From Siderastrea siderea (lineage: Eukaryota > Cnidaria > Anthozoa > Scleractinia > Rhizangiidae): 64,000 nt of DNA. The position numbers were made by a program, and so were the translations under genes. Where the stretch lies: NCBI GenBank assembly GCA_964030785.1, contig OZ034968.1:48259230-48323229 (forward strand), in the 5' to 3' direction. Shown here piece after piece: positions 47,301-59,206 of the stretch. Under the pieces are notes generated by a model. That model saw only the letters and a list, made by a program, of their open reading frames with translations, was not told where the DNA came from and did not search any database. Each line of letters opens with the position of its first letter. Positions within the stretch are counted from its first letter, which is position 1.

Positions 47301-50300
47301 CAAATTTTTGCGACTTCTAACACACGAGCGGACTATCGTAAGAAAACACCGACCTCTCTTTTCAGCGATTTCATTCTTGGTCCGTTATTCTAAAACGACG
47401 ACAACATCTGAATTTTGTGCTTGTTTTCTGAAGATTTTAAACATTCCATGTGCTTTTTTCTATCCGGTATTCAATGTGACTATCACAGTTCTAAGCAGCT
47501 CTTAATATCTTAAGCCTCTGAGGCCTGTTTAGCCGACTGAAATCCCGTCGTTAAAGCAGCTCAGTTACAGGTTTTAAAGACATATTTTTGCTTCTGTTAT
47601 TATAGCAATGAACTCAATCAGGATAGTCAAGATGGTCCAGTCGTATTTGGCACCGCTAACCAACAAGTCTAGTCTGCTTGTTCTTCAGCCATTTTTTATG
47701 ATACAATGACTTGTTAAAATCATGTGTCCTTTTGAAGTCACGAGTACTTTCGTGTTTCATTTGCTGCGCCCTACATGTGGTTGACCTAGAATGCTCAGTT
47801 TAATTCATACAGTCTGTCGAGTCCATTTTTTTTACACTTCAGCCAATAGAAAACTGGGCTCAAAACTTAGCGACTGAGACTGATAAATGACCAGTTTCTT
47901 CAGTACAGGCTCATTTGTCTCATGTTATTAGAGTGTTGAATTTAACTGCTCAAGACGGAGACAGGACTTGCAGTATCAGGTTCTATTTAATTACTTAATG
48001 TTCTCAGAATTCTTTAGAAGTATCTAACCTGTACTTTCCTAGAGCCCTTACAATACTCGAGTCATTTTAAACGCTGTTCTACCTTTTGAGTCTGCGAATA
48101 AACTCTTGAAGTGTGACCATTCAAATGAAGCTTTTGAGCATTTGTATCCCGTCAGAGCTGATTGTTTTTCGATAGCATGGAAATTTCAGTAAATTTGGAA
48201 CTTGATAGGACGTACAGGTTTCGTCAGCAGACAGACCTGTTACCCCAAGTTGAGGTAAACAGCGGTATATATTTACCACTTTGATGAATCCTCATTTTAC
48301 GGACACGAGATGCCTAAGCAAAAAGGATGATAACCAGGGTAAATTCATTAAAATCGAAGATATCTGGCAACCTAGCAGAATGTTTCAGAAATCAAGTTCG
48401 AGAGCAAGACTAAGGGCGAGAAAAACTTGACTAAGGGCGAGACCAAGCCTGGATAGCCAATCACAGTTCGCAAAAATTTGATTTGGTCACACTCCGGGCT
48501 GCCGAGTCTCATGCAAAGAACAGTCTCCGACATGCTTAGACTACTCGGCTCTAAACATTACGGTTACTGCCAAATCCAGTGCTTGTTTTTGAACAAAAAT
48601 TGCTCAGTAGGACTTTAGGGACTATTTTGGGCCTGTACTGAAAGCCGCTAGAGAAAACAAAACAGGCAAAGTGTAGTCTTGTTCGGAGGAGTGATTTGAT
48701 TCAGAATATGTTTCCACAAGTTTGTTATTTGTTGGAGAGAGCCTTTTGATACTTTATTACCATCACTGACTATAAAGTTAGAAGCTCTGTTTCATATGGT
48801 CATATCTGCTCTGCAGGTATAAATTGGTTAGAAGCAGTGTTTAGATTTTTGTCTCCATATTTCAGTCAAATAAAACCCATTTGCATTCATTAACAACCAT
48901 GCGAGGCAGGGACCTTTGTTTGCTTGGTAACCGAAACCTCTTTGCTTTTTCTTCTGGAACTGTTATCTTGTAACCCAATTAACTTCGCTGGCAGTTTTAA
49001 AAATGGCAAACTTCAAACTGAAACATCTTTCAGTAGATTTATAACTGTCTTGGAGTCTGCCAGTACTTAAGAAAGACCGGTGTACAGAGATTAACCTAGA
49101 ACGTCGAGGAAATCAAGGAGAAAGATAAAAGTAGGTGATGTATGATTTAACTTCCTTTTTTTTTTTAGTTAACACGGCAATCAATTTTTTTCTCTGCTCA
49201 CTCAGTTGTTATCAGTTTTCGTGTTATACCCATCACGATTCGGAGCTGATTTATTCAGACCTGTCTCACTATATTCATTGTGATCACGAAAGTCTTTGTA
49301 ATGCTATTTTATCTCCTGACTTGTCAACAAATTTATCCTGTATTTCATTTAGAATTAGTCTTTGCATTAATTTAATTAAGGATCTTTTTTGTCGATATTT
49401 CTGATGGGGTCAGTTCAGGTGACTGCACTCTGCGTGGGGTTGACTCTAATCGTTCTGCATTCATCAAGATAAACTGTGAGATAAAAACAGCCAAAATAAT
49501 TAACTAGTAAATACTAAGAATCAGCTTAATATTGAAATCTATCCTGCATGCGGGGAAACAGAACCAGATCGGTTAGGTGAGATATTCTGATATCTTCAAA
49601 TTTTATTCTTCGGAATATTTTTCAGTCAATGCACACAAAATTGGCTTTTGTCGAAATGTTTGAAATTTGAGGATTCGATAAAAGTACTCTTCAATCCCCC
49701 CTGCCGTGTTTCCATCTGTTATTAGAATGTGGATAAGTTTTTTCATTACATATTGCTAAGTTTTTCTTCTCTTTTTATTTACCCTGTGAAACTGGTGCAG
49801 TTTTAAAACGACTTTTCGAAAACTCTGCGATGTACGTTTACACATCTTTCGATTTCTTACTCAAGGTTTCAAAAAACAGAAACATGGAAAAACCATTTTA
49901 TTCAGGTTCGACTGGTTTATGTTTGGTCGGGGATTTTCGTTTGCTCTTAATTTTTAATCTTAGTTACGTTTTAGCTGACGTTCAGCCTTTATTTGATGAG
50001 AGATCAATAACATAGGCTCAAGTTTCTGCCGCTTGGCGGCAACGTGTACGCTGTTTGCATATTAAGCTAGAAAATATAATTTTCACAATGGCAAAGTTAA
50101 AGGCAACTTTATCTTATTACGCGGAAGAATAGATTTTTTGCAGGCATCATTTCTTTCTAATTAAATCACTGGTTTGAACCACCCATTGTAAACAATTTCG
50201 TCAGAGAGCAAAAGTAATAAAACGCCAAACAATTACATGATGACCAACGTATGTTTTTCACATCTCGTTACTCTGGTGGGCCGAACCCTTGTTTTGAAGT

Positions 50301-52430
50301 CGTGATGAAAATATCACAGAAATCCTCACATATCCCGATAAAAATCGCGATGTTTATCTCGGCGCGGTACGTCAGACGGAGCAATTTGTTCTTTATGGAC
50401 ATTAGCATTTAAGTGAATTAATTCGCGGCCGGTTTCAGCCCTTGCTGATTGGTTGCCGAATGTGTAAGTATTTTCTAATTCAAATCAAATATTTGTGTAA
50501 ACACGAACACAGAGAATCTGGCGGATTAGGTTTCAGTCAACAATCGCTCATTTTACATTTCGACGCATCACTCGAGCGCTTGGTGGAAAATTAGGGAGAC
50601 GCTAATCCCTACGATCGGCACTTTCCTTATCGATCACCTCTTTATGTAATTCACTCTCACCCCATCAGCCATTCAGCATCTGATCTGACCTCTGGACGAG
50701 TATCTCTGATACCGAGAAGGCTGTGGATTGTGTGGCTGTATGAAACTTCCGCAGGATCTGTCTATCTGACATTTAAGCCACTCAATATGTGGCCACGAAT
50801 GCACGAGAATGACTTGGCTGACCCTTTGCAGTCGCTACGATGCTTTAGCTTTGAGCGAAACATCTTGTTTGTTTAGACTTCGCATCCTAGAACGAAAGGA
50901 CAGGGTAGTTGAGGAAAGGAAAACAGATTGCGTCAAGGCCGCCTTTTGAGTGGAGCTGGGAACTGTTTAGAAACAATAGGTTATCTTTGTGCTGTAATCG
51001 GTAACTTGACAGACAGTAATTGTTCAAGTGATTGGCGTGTATATTGCCTTGAGCGAAATGTGTTTCTCGACTGGCTAATGAAATCCTGGAAGACAAGACC
51101 TTTCCCTCAGTAACATCATCTGAACTGAGAACCAAGGATTTTTTGCTGGCGATCATGTAAGTATTGATGATATTTGCCTTGTTCGATTTCCGTCCTGTAG
51201 GTGGTACTGTCGGTTTGGGTCAAACACCGATTGAAATCTATCGCAGCTCGAATTTGTCTGGCTCTAGCCTTAGCAAATACATGGCATTTTCGTTTGTAAC
51301 CATAACGTACCTAACTGCTTGCTTGGTGATCGCCGCTTGGCGCTGCAGGTGAAGGTGTGTTCTGACTGAGCGCGAGTGCTCAGCGTGTCTTTTATTCGAC
51401 TCGGAATTTCAACAGGACATTTTTCATGTGTATATGTGAAAGCTTTCCTCAGAAGTGGCAAAGTCATGTGAAATGATTGATGACCATGCCTTGATAACCG
51501 CGAACGTCACAGCCTACACGTGTTCTAACTATTACAAAATTCCCCCCTTTTTTGTCTGCGTTTTTCCAATCCAAACCGATAGCAATGGGTGTGAAGTTTG
51601 GCTGATTATCTTTTCGCATTCCGTGTCGCTTTCTACACATCATGGAGGCTTGATTTAGCGGCGGCAATCTGTGACCTATTATTCAATGTTGAAAGCAGGG
51701 GTTAAGATGATTTATTGCTTTGGCCTCTATGCTATCATAGGATTACAGTTAACATTGTGCTTTATTAGTTCGAATTTTCTTATCCAGCTGGTTAATTCTT
51801 AAATATTGGCACGCATATCACTTGTTGAGAAGCCGGATTTGTGAACCACATGGTACAAGCCATTAACTAGGGAGTCGATATGAGGTCCCAGGCAGCAAGA
51901 GTCTTCGCTGACAAAAACAGGATTAATTTCGTCGGCGCTTTGGGAATGGAGTACACATTCGAGTCTTAACGAGCAAAGTGGTTTTAGATTTCTCTTCTCT
52001 AGAATGTTTTTTGCGGACATCAACTCAAGCGTTGCGGGTGCAAATCTCACAAGTAGTGCACGCACAAATAAGCGTTAAGATGTAATTCGACGCGTCCCTG
52101 GCTGAATCTCTCAATAAATTTGAACAACGAAAGTAAAGTAGTGAAGCTTAGAAATAAACAGACAGGGGAGGCGAGGCAAACGCTTGCAGGTTGTATCTGT
52201 GTTACGTTGTTGTGAGCCGTATTATCCCGATGCTAATTCTTCCCTGTGGTGCGGTGTGCAACAGTGAAACTCATTTCTGTCTAAACCCCCTTCTGATGAA
52301 AAGACAACTGTTGAATACCTCTTTCTATACAAGTGTCTCGCTACATGCAAGATTCTTTCTGGCAATCGATATCTTTATTGCTATTTCCATATAAATTTCA
52401 ATGGGCCTTTTTTTCCTATTATTTTCAACA
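44345..52430. other. Intergenic / upstream of FGF-receptor-family gene
   Basis: No coding exon is supported. A small hairpin GGGGTCGATTTCGACCCC lies near 44,361. A 5' untranslated exon of the receptor gene must lie somewhere upstream, since an acceptor precedes the coding exon at 52,432, but I cannot place it. Confidence 0.5.
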
Positions 52431-52474
52431 GAGTGTGAACTGAGAAGGAACGCGGACAGCAGCTGTTCTTGATC

Positions 52475-52568
52475 ATGAACGGAAAACCGCTTGGTGAAAG
52501 AATCCTGCCTATCAAGATGGTCTCCCTGGAATTCATTTTATTACTTGTTGTAGCAGTTCATTGTAAAG
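52475..52568 (+). CDS. FGF-receptor-family gene (FGFRL1-like), exon 1: signal peptide
   Basis: All seven predicted exons join in phase 1, giving 457 residues before the window ends: signal peptide, Ig1, linker, Ig2, Ig3 and transmembrane segment, the ectodomain plan of FGF receptors and FGFRL1. Such proteins bind FGF and heparan sulfate at the cell surface; FGFR adds a tyrosine kinase and FGFRL1 does not. FGFRL1 is favoured because Ig1 follows the GPP...PR...G.T..L.C.V.G pattern of FGFRL1 Ig1 and no acid box is seen in the Ig1-Ig2 linker. The kinase question cannot be settled because the cytoplasmic part lies beyond the window. This exon encodes residues 1-31 with a hydrophobic core MVSLEFILLLVVAVHC; the start at 52,475 is the first in-frame ATG, with a second at Met15. 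A 5' UTR acceptor (TTCAACAG) ends at 52,431. The donor is AAAG|GTATGT. Confidence 0.75.
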
Positions 52569-54077
52569 GTATGTCTGTTTGGCCGACCGGTTTCAGTGCG
52601 GGGTGTGTTCTGTTACGTTGTGCAGTGCCAACTGCACACAAATACGCGCTTTTCTCTTTGTTTATTATAAACACCAATTTGCTTCCATTCGCCTCACTTG
52701 ATTTCTGTGTTACTCACACCTATGCTATCTCAAAATATCAAGTGGATCGACATTGAAAATATAAAAGCGTTTAACAATGGATCACTGAGTACCACAAAGA
52801 GTAGTCAATTAATGGCGCGCGTGGCTAAGTTGCCTTCCCTTGTCTTTTTATTTCGTTGTTGCATTCAAAGGTCGCTTTTTGTCTTGTACATGCGGGCCCG
52901 GGGTATGAAAAAGCTAAACAAGAAATCAGAAACACGTGGCTGAAAGTGTCCTTCCAAAACACGACAGTACGGAACACTCTTAATTGGCGAGGAGATTGGA
53001 GAGTAGATAACACAATTCACCGACTCTGTTCAATGTCCTGGTCGTCATTTGCTATTTTAAAACGACATTGCAAACAATAAAAGACAAAAGGCGTGATTTG
53101 TGAAGTCACAACCAGGTAATAGGGCTCTTCGTGCCGTACGGATTTGTTTGTTATTGCCCTATTCGTGACTGTACTTAAACTAAAAGAATGGTGATAACAC
53201 CAACTTATTCATTAAGAGGGTGATAAGACAGTGACACACTACAATGTCAGCCCTTAACGTTGCAATTCGTCTTTGAAAAAAAAAAAAGGATATACGCGAG
53301 GGAAGCGTTTAAATGAAGAACAAGAGAGAGTGATTGAAGCTCAAAGAGAAAGCTTACATAGTTGTCTAATCCTGTGAAATCTAATTAGCACCTTGGGAGT
53401 CGAGGTTGATTGTTAATTGTTTTAAAATTCATTTCGTATAGGGTAAGGATTCGAAGTGGGCGTTAAGGGCAAATTGAGACTATTGTTACAGCTTAATAGC
53501 TTCTTGCAGACCGCTTTTATGTCGCGATTCTTAACTTTACAATGGGTTAACGCGAGGCCTCAACTAGCATCGTTTGAAAATCATTTTTTTATTTCTTGCA
53601 GTAAGTTTTAGAGGAGCATTTTTCATTGTCCGGCTGATAACAAACCCAGTAAGGACTATCCATCGTCGAAATCAAACCTCTAATTAAATTAACGCTGATA
53701 ACATGCTTCCCACCCAAACAATAGCGTATATTCTTATATTTATGAAAGAACATTAATCTATTTGGTCGAGTTTTGGCTCGCCGAGTTTTCATTTCGTTGT
53801 TTAAAAAGCAAATCATAACTAATACAGTTGTTATTCTGATGCTGTTGGACAATTGCGTAGACTGAACGAATATTGAACAGGAACAATGTACGATTGTTTT
53901 AGTATCATTTCGCCATAGCTGTTTTCAAACTTTAAAGTATAACTCTATTATTTATTTCATCCCATGCTGAGTGTCGGTAACAAATAGCTGACGAAAAACA
54001 CGGGTTTTTGTTTTACAAAATGTAGCAGCTTTTAACTTGTACTTTTGATGGTCGAGCATTATACATCTTATACAAAC
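52569..54077 (+). other. Receptor gene intron 1, left part
   Basis: Intronic AT-rich sequence; no further exon that would keep phase 1 is recognised. A short poly-A tract occurs near 53,276. Confidence 0.55.
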
Positions 54078-54081
54078 TTAA

Positions 54082-54462
54082 AGGGGCTATGTCACGCTAT
54101 TTTAGTATCTTTTTAAAAAGCTTAAGTGTCTTCGCATCAATTGAATTCCAAAAATAATGCTCTAGCTTTGTTATTAAAGACTATCTTACGGCACTGAAAC
54201 TGTTTCCTGTCGTCTGTTGCTACCGATGGCAAGGATGGAAGTGGATTGAAACTTGAAAAAATTGGGCCAATTTTTTCAAGTTTTGATGCTATGTTCTCAA
54301 AAATCACCAAAAAAATATGATGGTTAGCTCTCCCTGAAAAAAATTCATTTGATATCTTCCTCATAGTTTTACAGGAGTATTTTGTGTATGAGTGAAGGCA
54401 CTAGGTTATGATTTTAGCACAGAATTGACCTAAAATAGCAAAATCCTCATGACATAACCCCT
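54082..54462. mobile_element. 381-bp MITE with TTAA target duplication
   Basis: Termini AGGGGCTATGTCA and TGACATAACCCCT are inverted and flanked by TTAA on both sides (54,078-54,081 and 54,463-54,466). TTAA duplications are produced by piggyBac and Kolobok elements; the AGGG end is more Kolobok-like, from memory. An internal TTGAAAAAATTGG / CCAATTTTTTCAA hairpin is present. Intronic, non-coding. Confidence 0.82.
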
Positions 54463-54469
54463 TTAATAG

Positions 54470-55965
54470 GATAATTTCACCGTTGTTGTTTTTATTTCAC
54501 TTCCCAAGCCTTTGCTCTTACCATGGATAATGATGGATTAACTCTGAACCGCCATTTGTGTAAATCCATCATAGGCTTCAAGTATCCTCGCTTTTCCTCC
54601 ATGTTTGCCAGCACTTACATGGAAGGAAGCATTTCAGTTGTTATTCTTCATGCGGGCCTGGGGACATAACCTTTCCACCCCCCACTGTTTAAGTGCAGTT
54701 CCGCCATAGCTGGAAACATTTCAGTGTTGTAAGAGAATTCAAAGTATTTACGTTTAACAAAAGATGATCAGTGAACTGTTCCCTATTAAGTTTGTTTAAC
54801 ACGAGCAGAACTCCTTTTTTTAATTACTTGGCTGTTTACAAGGCCGGCGCCAGCACTACTGGAGTTCAAAATTACCACAGTCAAAACAACATGCAAGTGA
54901 ATACGGTTTATTGGCGACTGATATGGCTGCTGAAAGAAGCGGTAAATGGATACCCCCCACTTTGTGTGTGGCCCAAGGTCGTTACTTTATTGAACACAAA
55001 CAACCTGCAAGCAAATATCCGAAGCGAATTTTTACTGATTGAGTTTCTCAGTTACAAGTAAGTTAAGCTCGAATGTTAAGCTTGTACGAGGAAATGTTTT
55101 CTCGCTGCACGAACAGGTGCAAACTTAACTGACAGGTTAAATCTAATTTATAAGTTCATTAGCTGTGGGTTATAAGAAAACTACGCTGGTAACAATTATT
55201 TTAATAACTCAAGCAGCATGTCTGAGGTAAGAAGTTTTATAATACGGTGAATTCGTATAACCCGTTTCTTTTATGCTAATGAGAATCACTAAATGCTAAT
55301 GAGAAGAAAATTAAGAAACTGAGCATGCATAACTGAAACCATCCCTTTAAATTCCTAATTGTGAACATTTCAAGATTACAAGCCTTAAAATGAGCTATTC
55401 TTTTCTTCCACTGTTTGCATACCAGCATGAGAACAAGTATCGGCACTAGTGTTTCTCTGCCACAGGCGTCAGAAATTCGTGCTATACAGATACATGTAAC
55501 GCGAGTTGCCTTGCGGAGTTTGTAGCGTTCTTTTTGAAATGAAAACTTGAAACCTAGTGTACCAAGTATTATTTTTCTACTGTTCTACTCCGTGTCTTTT
55601 TCAAAATACCTTTTTTCGTTGGCATATGCTGAACACAGGTACGCACAGGAAACGCATCTCAATCGTGAATCGCTCGTGCGTACCCAAACCGGTCATCAGT
55701 ATATTATGCTCCTTATTAGCATACAAGAAACGGGCTATACGAATTCACTCTAATGTGATGCACATGTTTCTTTGCCAGGACATCTCATTCGTGCCTCGCT
55801 TCCCTTCGCTTATTCGCCCCAATACTCCTCGTCCCTCTGTCAAGGAACCAACCAAAACTTAGCGATATCCCGGGTCCACCCGAGCCGAGGGTTTCCTTCT
55901 GCGTTAGCAGCATTTCATGGTTTTACAAGACGTGCATTTTGTTCACGGTTGTGTAGCTTTGGGCT
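54470..55965 (+). other. Receptor gene intron 1, middle part
   Basis: No exon is supported. The frame opened by a TTTGCCAG acceptor near 55,780 has no plausible donor and no Ig-like content. Confidence 0.45.
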
Positions 55966-55977
55966 ATTCAGTTAGTG

Positions 55978-56184
55978 ACTCTCTCCTCCGCAGAGGCCTC
56001 CTGCAGTCGCGCCTTGACTGCAAGCTTGGGAAAAAACGCACAGAGGCTGAGAAGAGGGAAAATAAAAGCGCGCTGGGAACGCTGCCATCGTTTCCCGCGC
56101 TCCCGTTTTCTCTCTCCAGCCTTCCCGCTCCCGTATTTTTCTTTCACTGGTGTTTACTAACAGGAGCCGCTGCGGAGGAGAGAG
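55978..56184. mobile_element. 207-bp hAT-like MITE, 8-bp target duplication
   Basis: Ends ACTCTCTCCTCCGCAG and CTGCGGAGGAGAGAG are inverted. The 8-mer AGTTAGTG flanks both sides (55,970-55,977 and 56,185-56,192). GC-rich interior with purine/pyrimidine skew. Its right edge is only about 58 bp from the Ig1 exon acceptor. Confidence 0.82.
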
Positions 56185-56242
56185 AGTTAGTGGTATAATT
56201 TGGCGGCACTCAAAAGTCACATTATATTTTTAACAATTTTAG

Positions 56243-56539
56243 GTCCTCCCTCTATAATCGGAACAATCAGGCCACGGTACATAGTTAGAGAAGGGCAGAC
56301 CTTGAAGTTACGATGCAAAGTGTCTGGAACAAAGGACTCCCTGGAGAACAGAACACTCACAGCCTGGCAAAAATTACCCGAACGTCATTATATCACTGAC
56401 AAATTTGCGCGATTTAAGATGAAACTTGGAAGATATCTGAAAATCAAAAATGTGAAGCTAGAAGATCAGGGGACATACCTTTGCATAGCCCATAACCCTT
56501 ACGGGAAAATAAGGCGAGAGATAAAACTTGTGGTGCAAG
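56243..56539 (+). CDS. FGF-receptor-family gene, Ig1 exon
   Basis: Acceptor TTTTAACAATTTTAG, donor CAAG|GTAAGC, phase 1 to 1. Residues 32-130 form one Ig domain: GPPS start, Cys56 in LRCKVSG, Trp73 in AWQKL, and LEDQGTYLC with Cys112. A possible N-glycan site is NRT at 67-69. The pattern matches FGFRL1 Ig1 better than FGFR Ig1. Confidence 0.85.
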
Positions 56540-57365
56540 GTAAGCGAAAAGACAGTATCTGTGAAGGCCTGACAAATTGATATCAATCGATGATTTTTGA
56601 GTATCGGCATATTGTTATACACATAGAAATTGATATCGACAGCCTTTGACTTTTAGCGCAGTCAAGATCTATTGTCTATCATCTTACACGCAGATACTCG
56701 CAGAAAGCGTCTCTCTTTCCCAATAATGACTTAGGGCCTAGCTGACATTGGTCACACGGTAATGGCGAAAGAAGAAAAAAGCCGTGGAAAGGCATTTAAA
56801 ACTGTGCATGAAAGACTTGTTGAGTTAATGTCACCAGTGCAATGGATAACTATCAGACTATTGGTGACAGTAAGTGATGACAGTCTATGTCAGTCGATGA
56901 AATCAATTAAAAATCGAAAAGTCGTTATATTTTCCTTGATCGATCGATCGGCCATTGATCGTTATCGATTGGAATCGAATACCATTCATTATCGGTTCAT
57001 AAATTTGTTAGGCCAAGCAAATGCGACAAAAACTCTTTCCACACCTATGCCGGTCTAGATATAAAGCACAGTGCAGGAGATGCTCCATTAGCTTATAGTT
57101 GCCATGGATACCGTTATCCTAGTGGAATTCCGCTTTGCAACAAGATTTTTTCCACAGTTCCAAGGGAAACTTATAACTTGAAAACGTTACACAACTGGGT
57201 TGGAATTCCTCCATACCGTAAATCACCATTTCTTGCTTCCTTTTGCACCCTCTTGAGGCCAACTCCTCGGATCTTCTGACTCCCACGCGTAACCTAAATG
57301 GAGCCACCTTCGGACAACTAGCTATCAAAAAAGCGGTCAACTCACTGTTTCTCATTTTCTTGCAG

Positions 57366-57428
57366 CCTCGAACAATACTATTAGAATACCGACAGGAAAT
57401 GCAAAAAGCCACCCAGTATCATCAACAG
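57366..57428 (+). CDS. FGF-receptor-family gene, linker mini-exon A (63 nt)
   Basis: A pyrimidine-rich acceptor (CTCATTTTCTTGCAG) and donor ACAG|GTAATC bound exactly 21 codons, phase 1 to 1, with no stop. The peptide ASNNTIRIPTGNAKSHPVSS is Ser/Thr/Asn-rich, as expected for the Ig1-Ig2 linker, with one NNT sequon. It is predicted from splice signals and phase only, so it may be alternative or not used. Confidence 0.55.
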
Positions 57429-57697
57429 GTAATCTGCTACCAACATAACTAACCAGCCAAAACTGACAGCATACACCGCTTAACGGCCAGGCCAAGGGGG
57501 ATGACCTTAATCGGGAAGCTGGTCTGTTAGAAACGCACAGGAACGAGAACGAGAACAAGCATTTCAATTGTCTCTTTTATTATATGACTGTTACAAATAA
57601 TATATTATTTAAGGCACTATAATGGTAACTTTTTCATTTAGCCAATTTAATACCAGCATCCCTTGCATAACGTATGAAATTGCCTTTTTCTCCACAG

Positions 57698-57763
57698 CAC
57701 TGAGCATCACTGCAGGAGAGCCGACTGCCACGAGGCCTTCTTCCATACTACCACCACCAAAAG
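57698..57763 (+). CDS. FGF-receptor-family gene, linker mini-exon B (66 nt)
   Basis: Acceptor CCTTTTTCTCCACAG and donor AAAAG|GTAGTC bound 22 codons, phase 1 to 1, open. The peptide contains ITAGEPTATRPSSILPPPK, Pro/Thr/Ser-rich like a linker. Either mini-exon can be skipped without changing frame. Support is splice signals, phase and composition only. Confidence 0.52.
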
Positions 57764-58180
57764 GTAGTCTTAGGCCTTCAAACATTCCACTAATAGGTTT
57801 GTTTTCAGATTCGATTCGTTTGTTCTTGTACATTACTTCTTTAATTGCCTTCAAACCCTGGATGGTGTTCCATTCATCTTTCTTCTCGTGGCCGTTGCCA
57901 TTTTCAGTAACTAAATTCATCATTATTGCAACAGTCTTCAGCATTATCAACATTATCTGATTCATTTCCCCATTTCCTATTTTTCCTTTATTATATTTTA
58001 TATATTTAACCATTCGCTTCCCATGGATTCTAAAGTTTTTTTTCTTTTTTTTTTTTTCACTTAACACTTTATTGTAACAGTTCACATTTACACAGGTTCA
58101 CATGACTAAAACATAAATAAATAAATAAATAAATACCTAAACCACTGTTTGCTCCTTGCAAGATATCTTATCTATTGTGT
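57764..58180 (+). other. Receptor intron, no element recognised
   Basis: Contains a poly-T run near 58,040 and an (AAAT)n repeat near 58,111-58,131. The 158-codon minus frame across 57,609-58,085 is treated as antisense noise. Confidence 0.5.
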
Positions 58181-58183
58181 ACT

Positions 58184-58284
58184 GTTTAATAAACGAGCAG
58201 GAGTGTTTTATCGGGTTTAAAACCACGAGGCGTAGCCGAGTGGTTTTAGACCCGATAAAACACGATCTGCGAGTTTATTGAACG
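58184..58284. repeat. 101-bp hairpin repeat
   Basis: Inverted arms: TTTAATAAACGAGCAGGAGT and TGTTTTATCGGGTTTAAAAC are mirrored by GTTTTAGACCCGATAAAACA and a TCTGCGAGTTTATTGAAC-type segment, around a CCACGAGGCGTAGCCGAGTGG loop. It lies 240-300 bp upstream of the Crypton-like frame and might be part of the same element. Confidence 0.7.
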
Positions 58285-58578
58285 GCTTCAAAAAACGATC
58301 TCATAGAATAATGAACTAATGGTGCCATTTTCCCGTGCTATAACTTTATTCCATAGTCTCATCAAGAGAATGTCAAAATCGATCTCACAGAATATAAAGA
58401 CATTCTTTCATGTTTTGTAGTTCCTATAGTCTTTGAAAAGAATAAAAAGTTTTGTTTAATGAGCTTCGGACCATTTTCCCGTGCTGCTAGTTCATGCTGC
58501 TAGATCTGAAAAGAATTATAAGATTAGATGATTTGTATAGTGGAAACTTCATTCAATAGTGAGCTCGATGAGAACATT

Positions 58579-58912
58579 ATGGCTTCGAAGCACAAGCGGA
58601 CGTTTCGCAAACCCAAAAATGCTGAAGAAGAGAAACAACTGCTGGAAAATGCCGTACCAAAGTCAACACGTTCCGTCAATAAGTGGGCTCTGAAGATTTT
58701 TTCAGAATGGCAGTCAACAAGAGTAAATAAGAAAGCTTCTGAAGAGCCGAGCAGTTGTACTAATGATACATCACAAATTCAAGACTTGGAAACCGACGTG
58801 CTTGATATGACGGCAGAGTCGCTAAATTTTTGGTTAACAAAATTCATAATGGAAGTGTGCAAAGATACCGGGGAAAATTATCCTCCTCGTACGCTGTACA
58901 GCATTGTTTCTG
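58579..58912 (+). pseudogene. Truncated Crypton/DUF3504-type ORF
   Basis: About 110 residues, MASKHKRTFRKPKNAEEEKQ onward, with VPKSTRSVNKWALKIFSEWQ and LNFWLTKFIMEVCKDTGE. This is the N-terminal domain of proteins related to Crypton tyrosine recombinases and their domesticated DUF3504 relatives (ZMYM2/QRICH1/KIAA1958 group), a common multicopy family in cnidarian gene sets (from memory). Homology stops at RTLYSIVSV, where family members continue into the catalytic region. The frame is cut by the perfect palindrome that starts at 58,913 and supplies the stop. No recombinase active-site residues remain. It lies in the intron before the Ig2 exon. Confidence 0.65.
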
Positions 58913-58982
58913 TTATATAAAATGTTACCCTCATTAGTATTCTTTATATAAAGAATACTAATGAGGGTAACATTTTATATAA
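58913..58982. repeat. Perfect 70-bp palindrome
   Basis: All 35 base pairs match about the centre between 58,947 and 58,948. The half-site begins TTATATAAAATGTTACCCTC and ends TTTAT. A partial third copy (TATAAAGAATAGTAATGAGG) follows directly at 58,978-58,997. It abuts the truncated Crypton-like frame. Confidence 0.95.
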
Positions 58983-59206
58983 AGAATAGTAATGAGGTAT
59001 ATTACAATCAGCCCCGCTTTCCCCTGGGACTGAAATCAAATGCCGCCACCAGGCTTTTTAGATTGTTGATGTATTACCGGTTTTAAACAAGCATCCACGT
59101 GACTCATTTGCGTGATGTAATTGGTGGAAATGATTATTAATTATTCATGAGTTTTTGAATAATACATCATCTTCCTCTCCTCCGAAGCCTAAACATTCAC
59201 ACATTT

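Noticed and set aside
55772..55975. Possible extra receptor exon after TTTGCCAG
   Set aside because: The frame continues without a plausible donor to a stop inside the MITE; content is not Ig-like.
57609..58085. 158-codon open frame on minus
   Set aside because: Antisense across a predicted linker exon and a poly-T tract; Lys and Met-rich with no motif.
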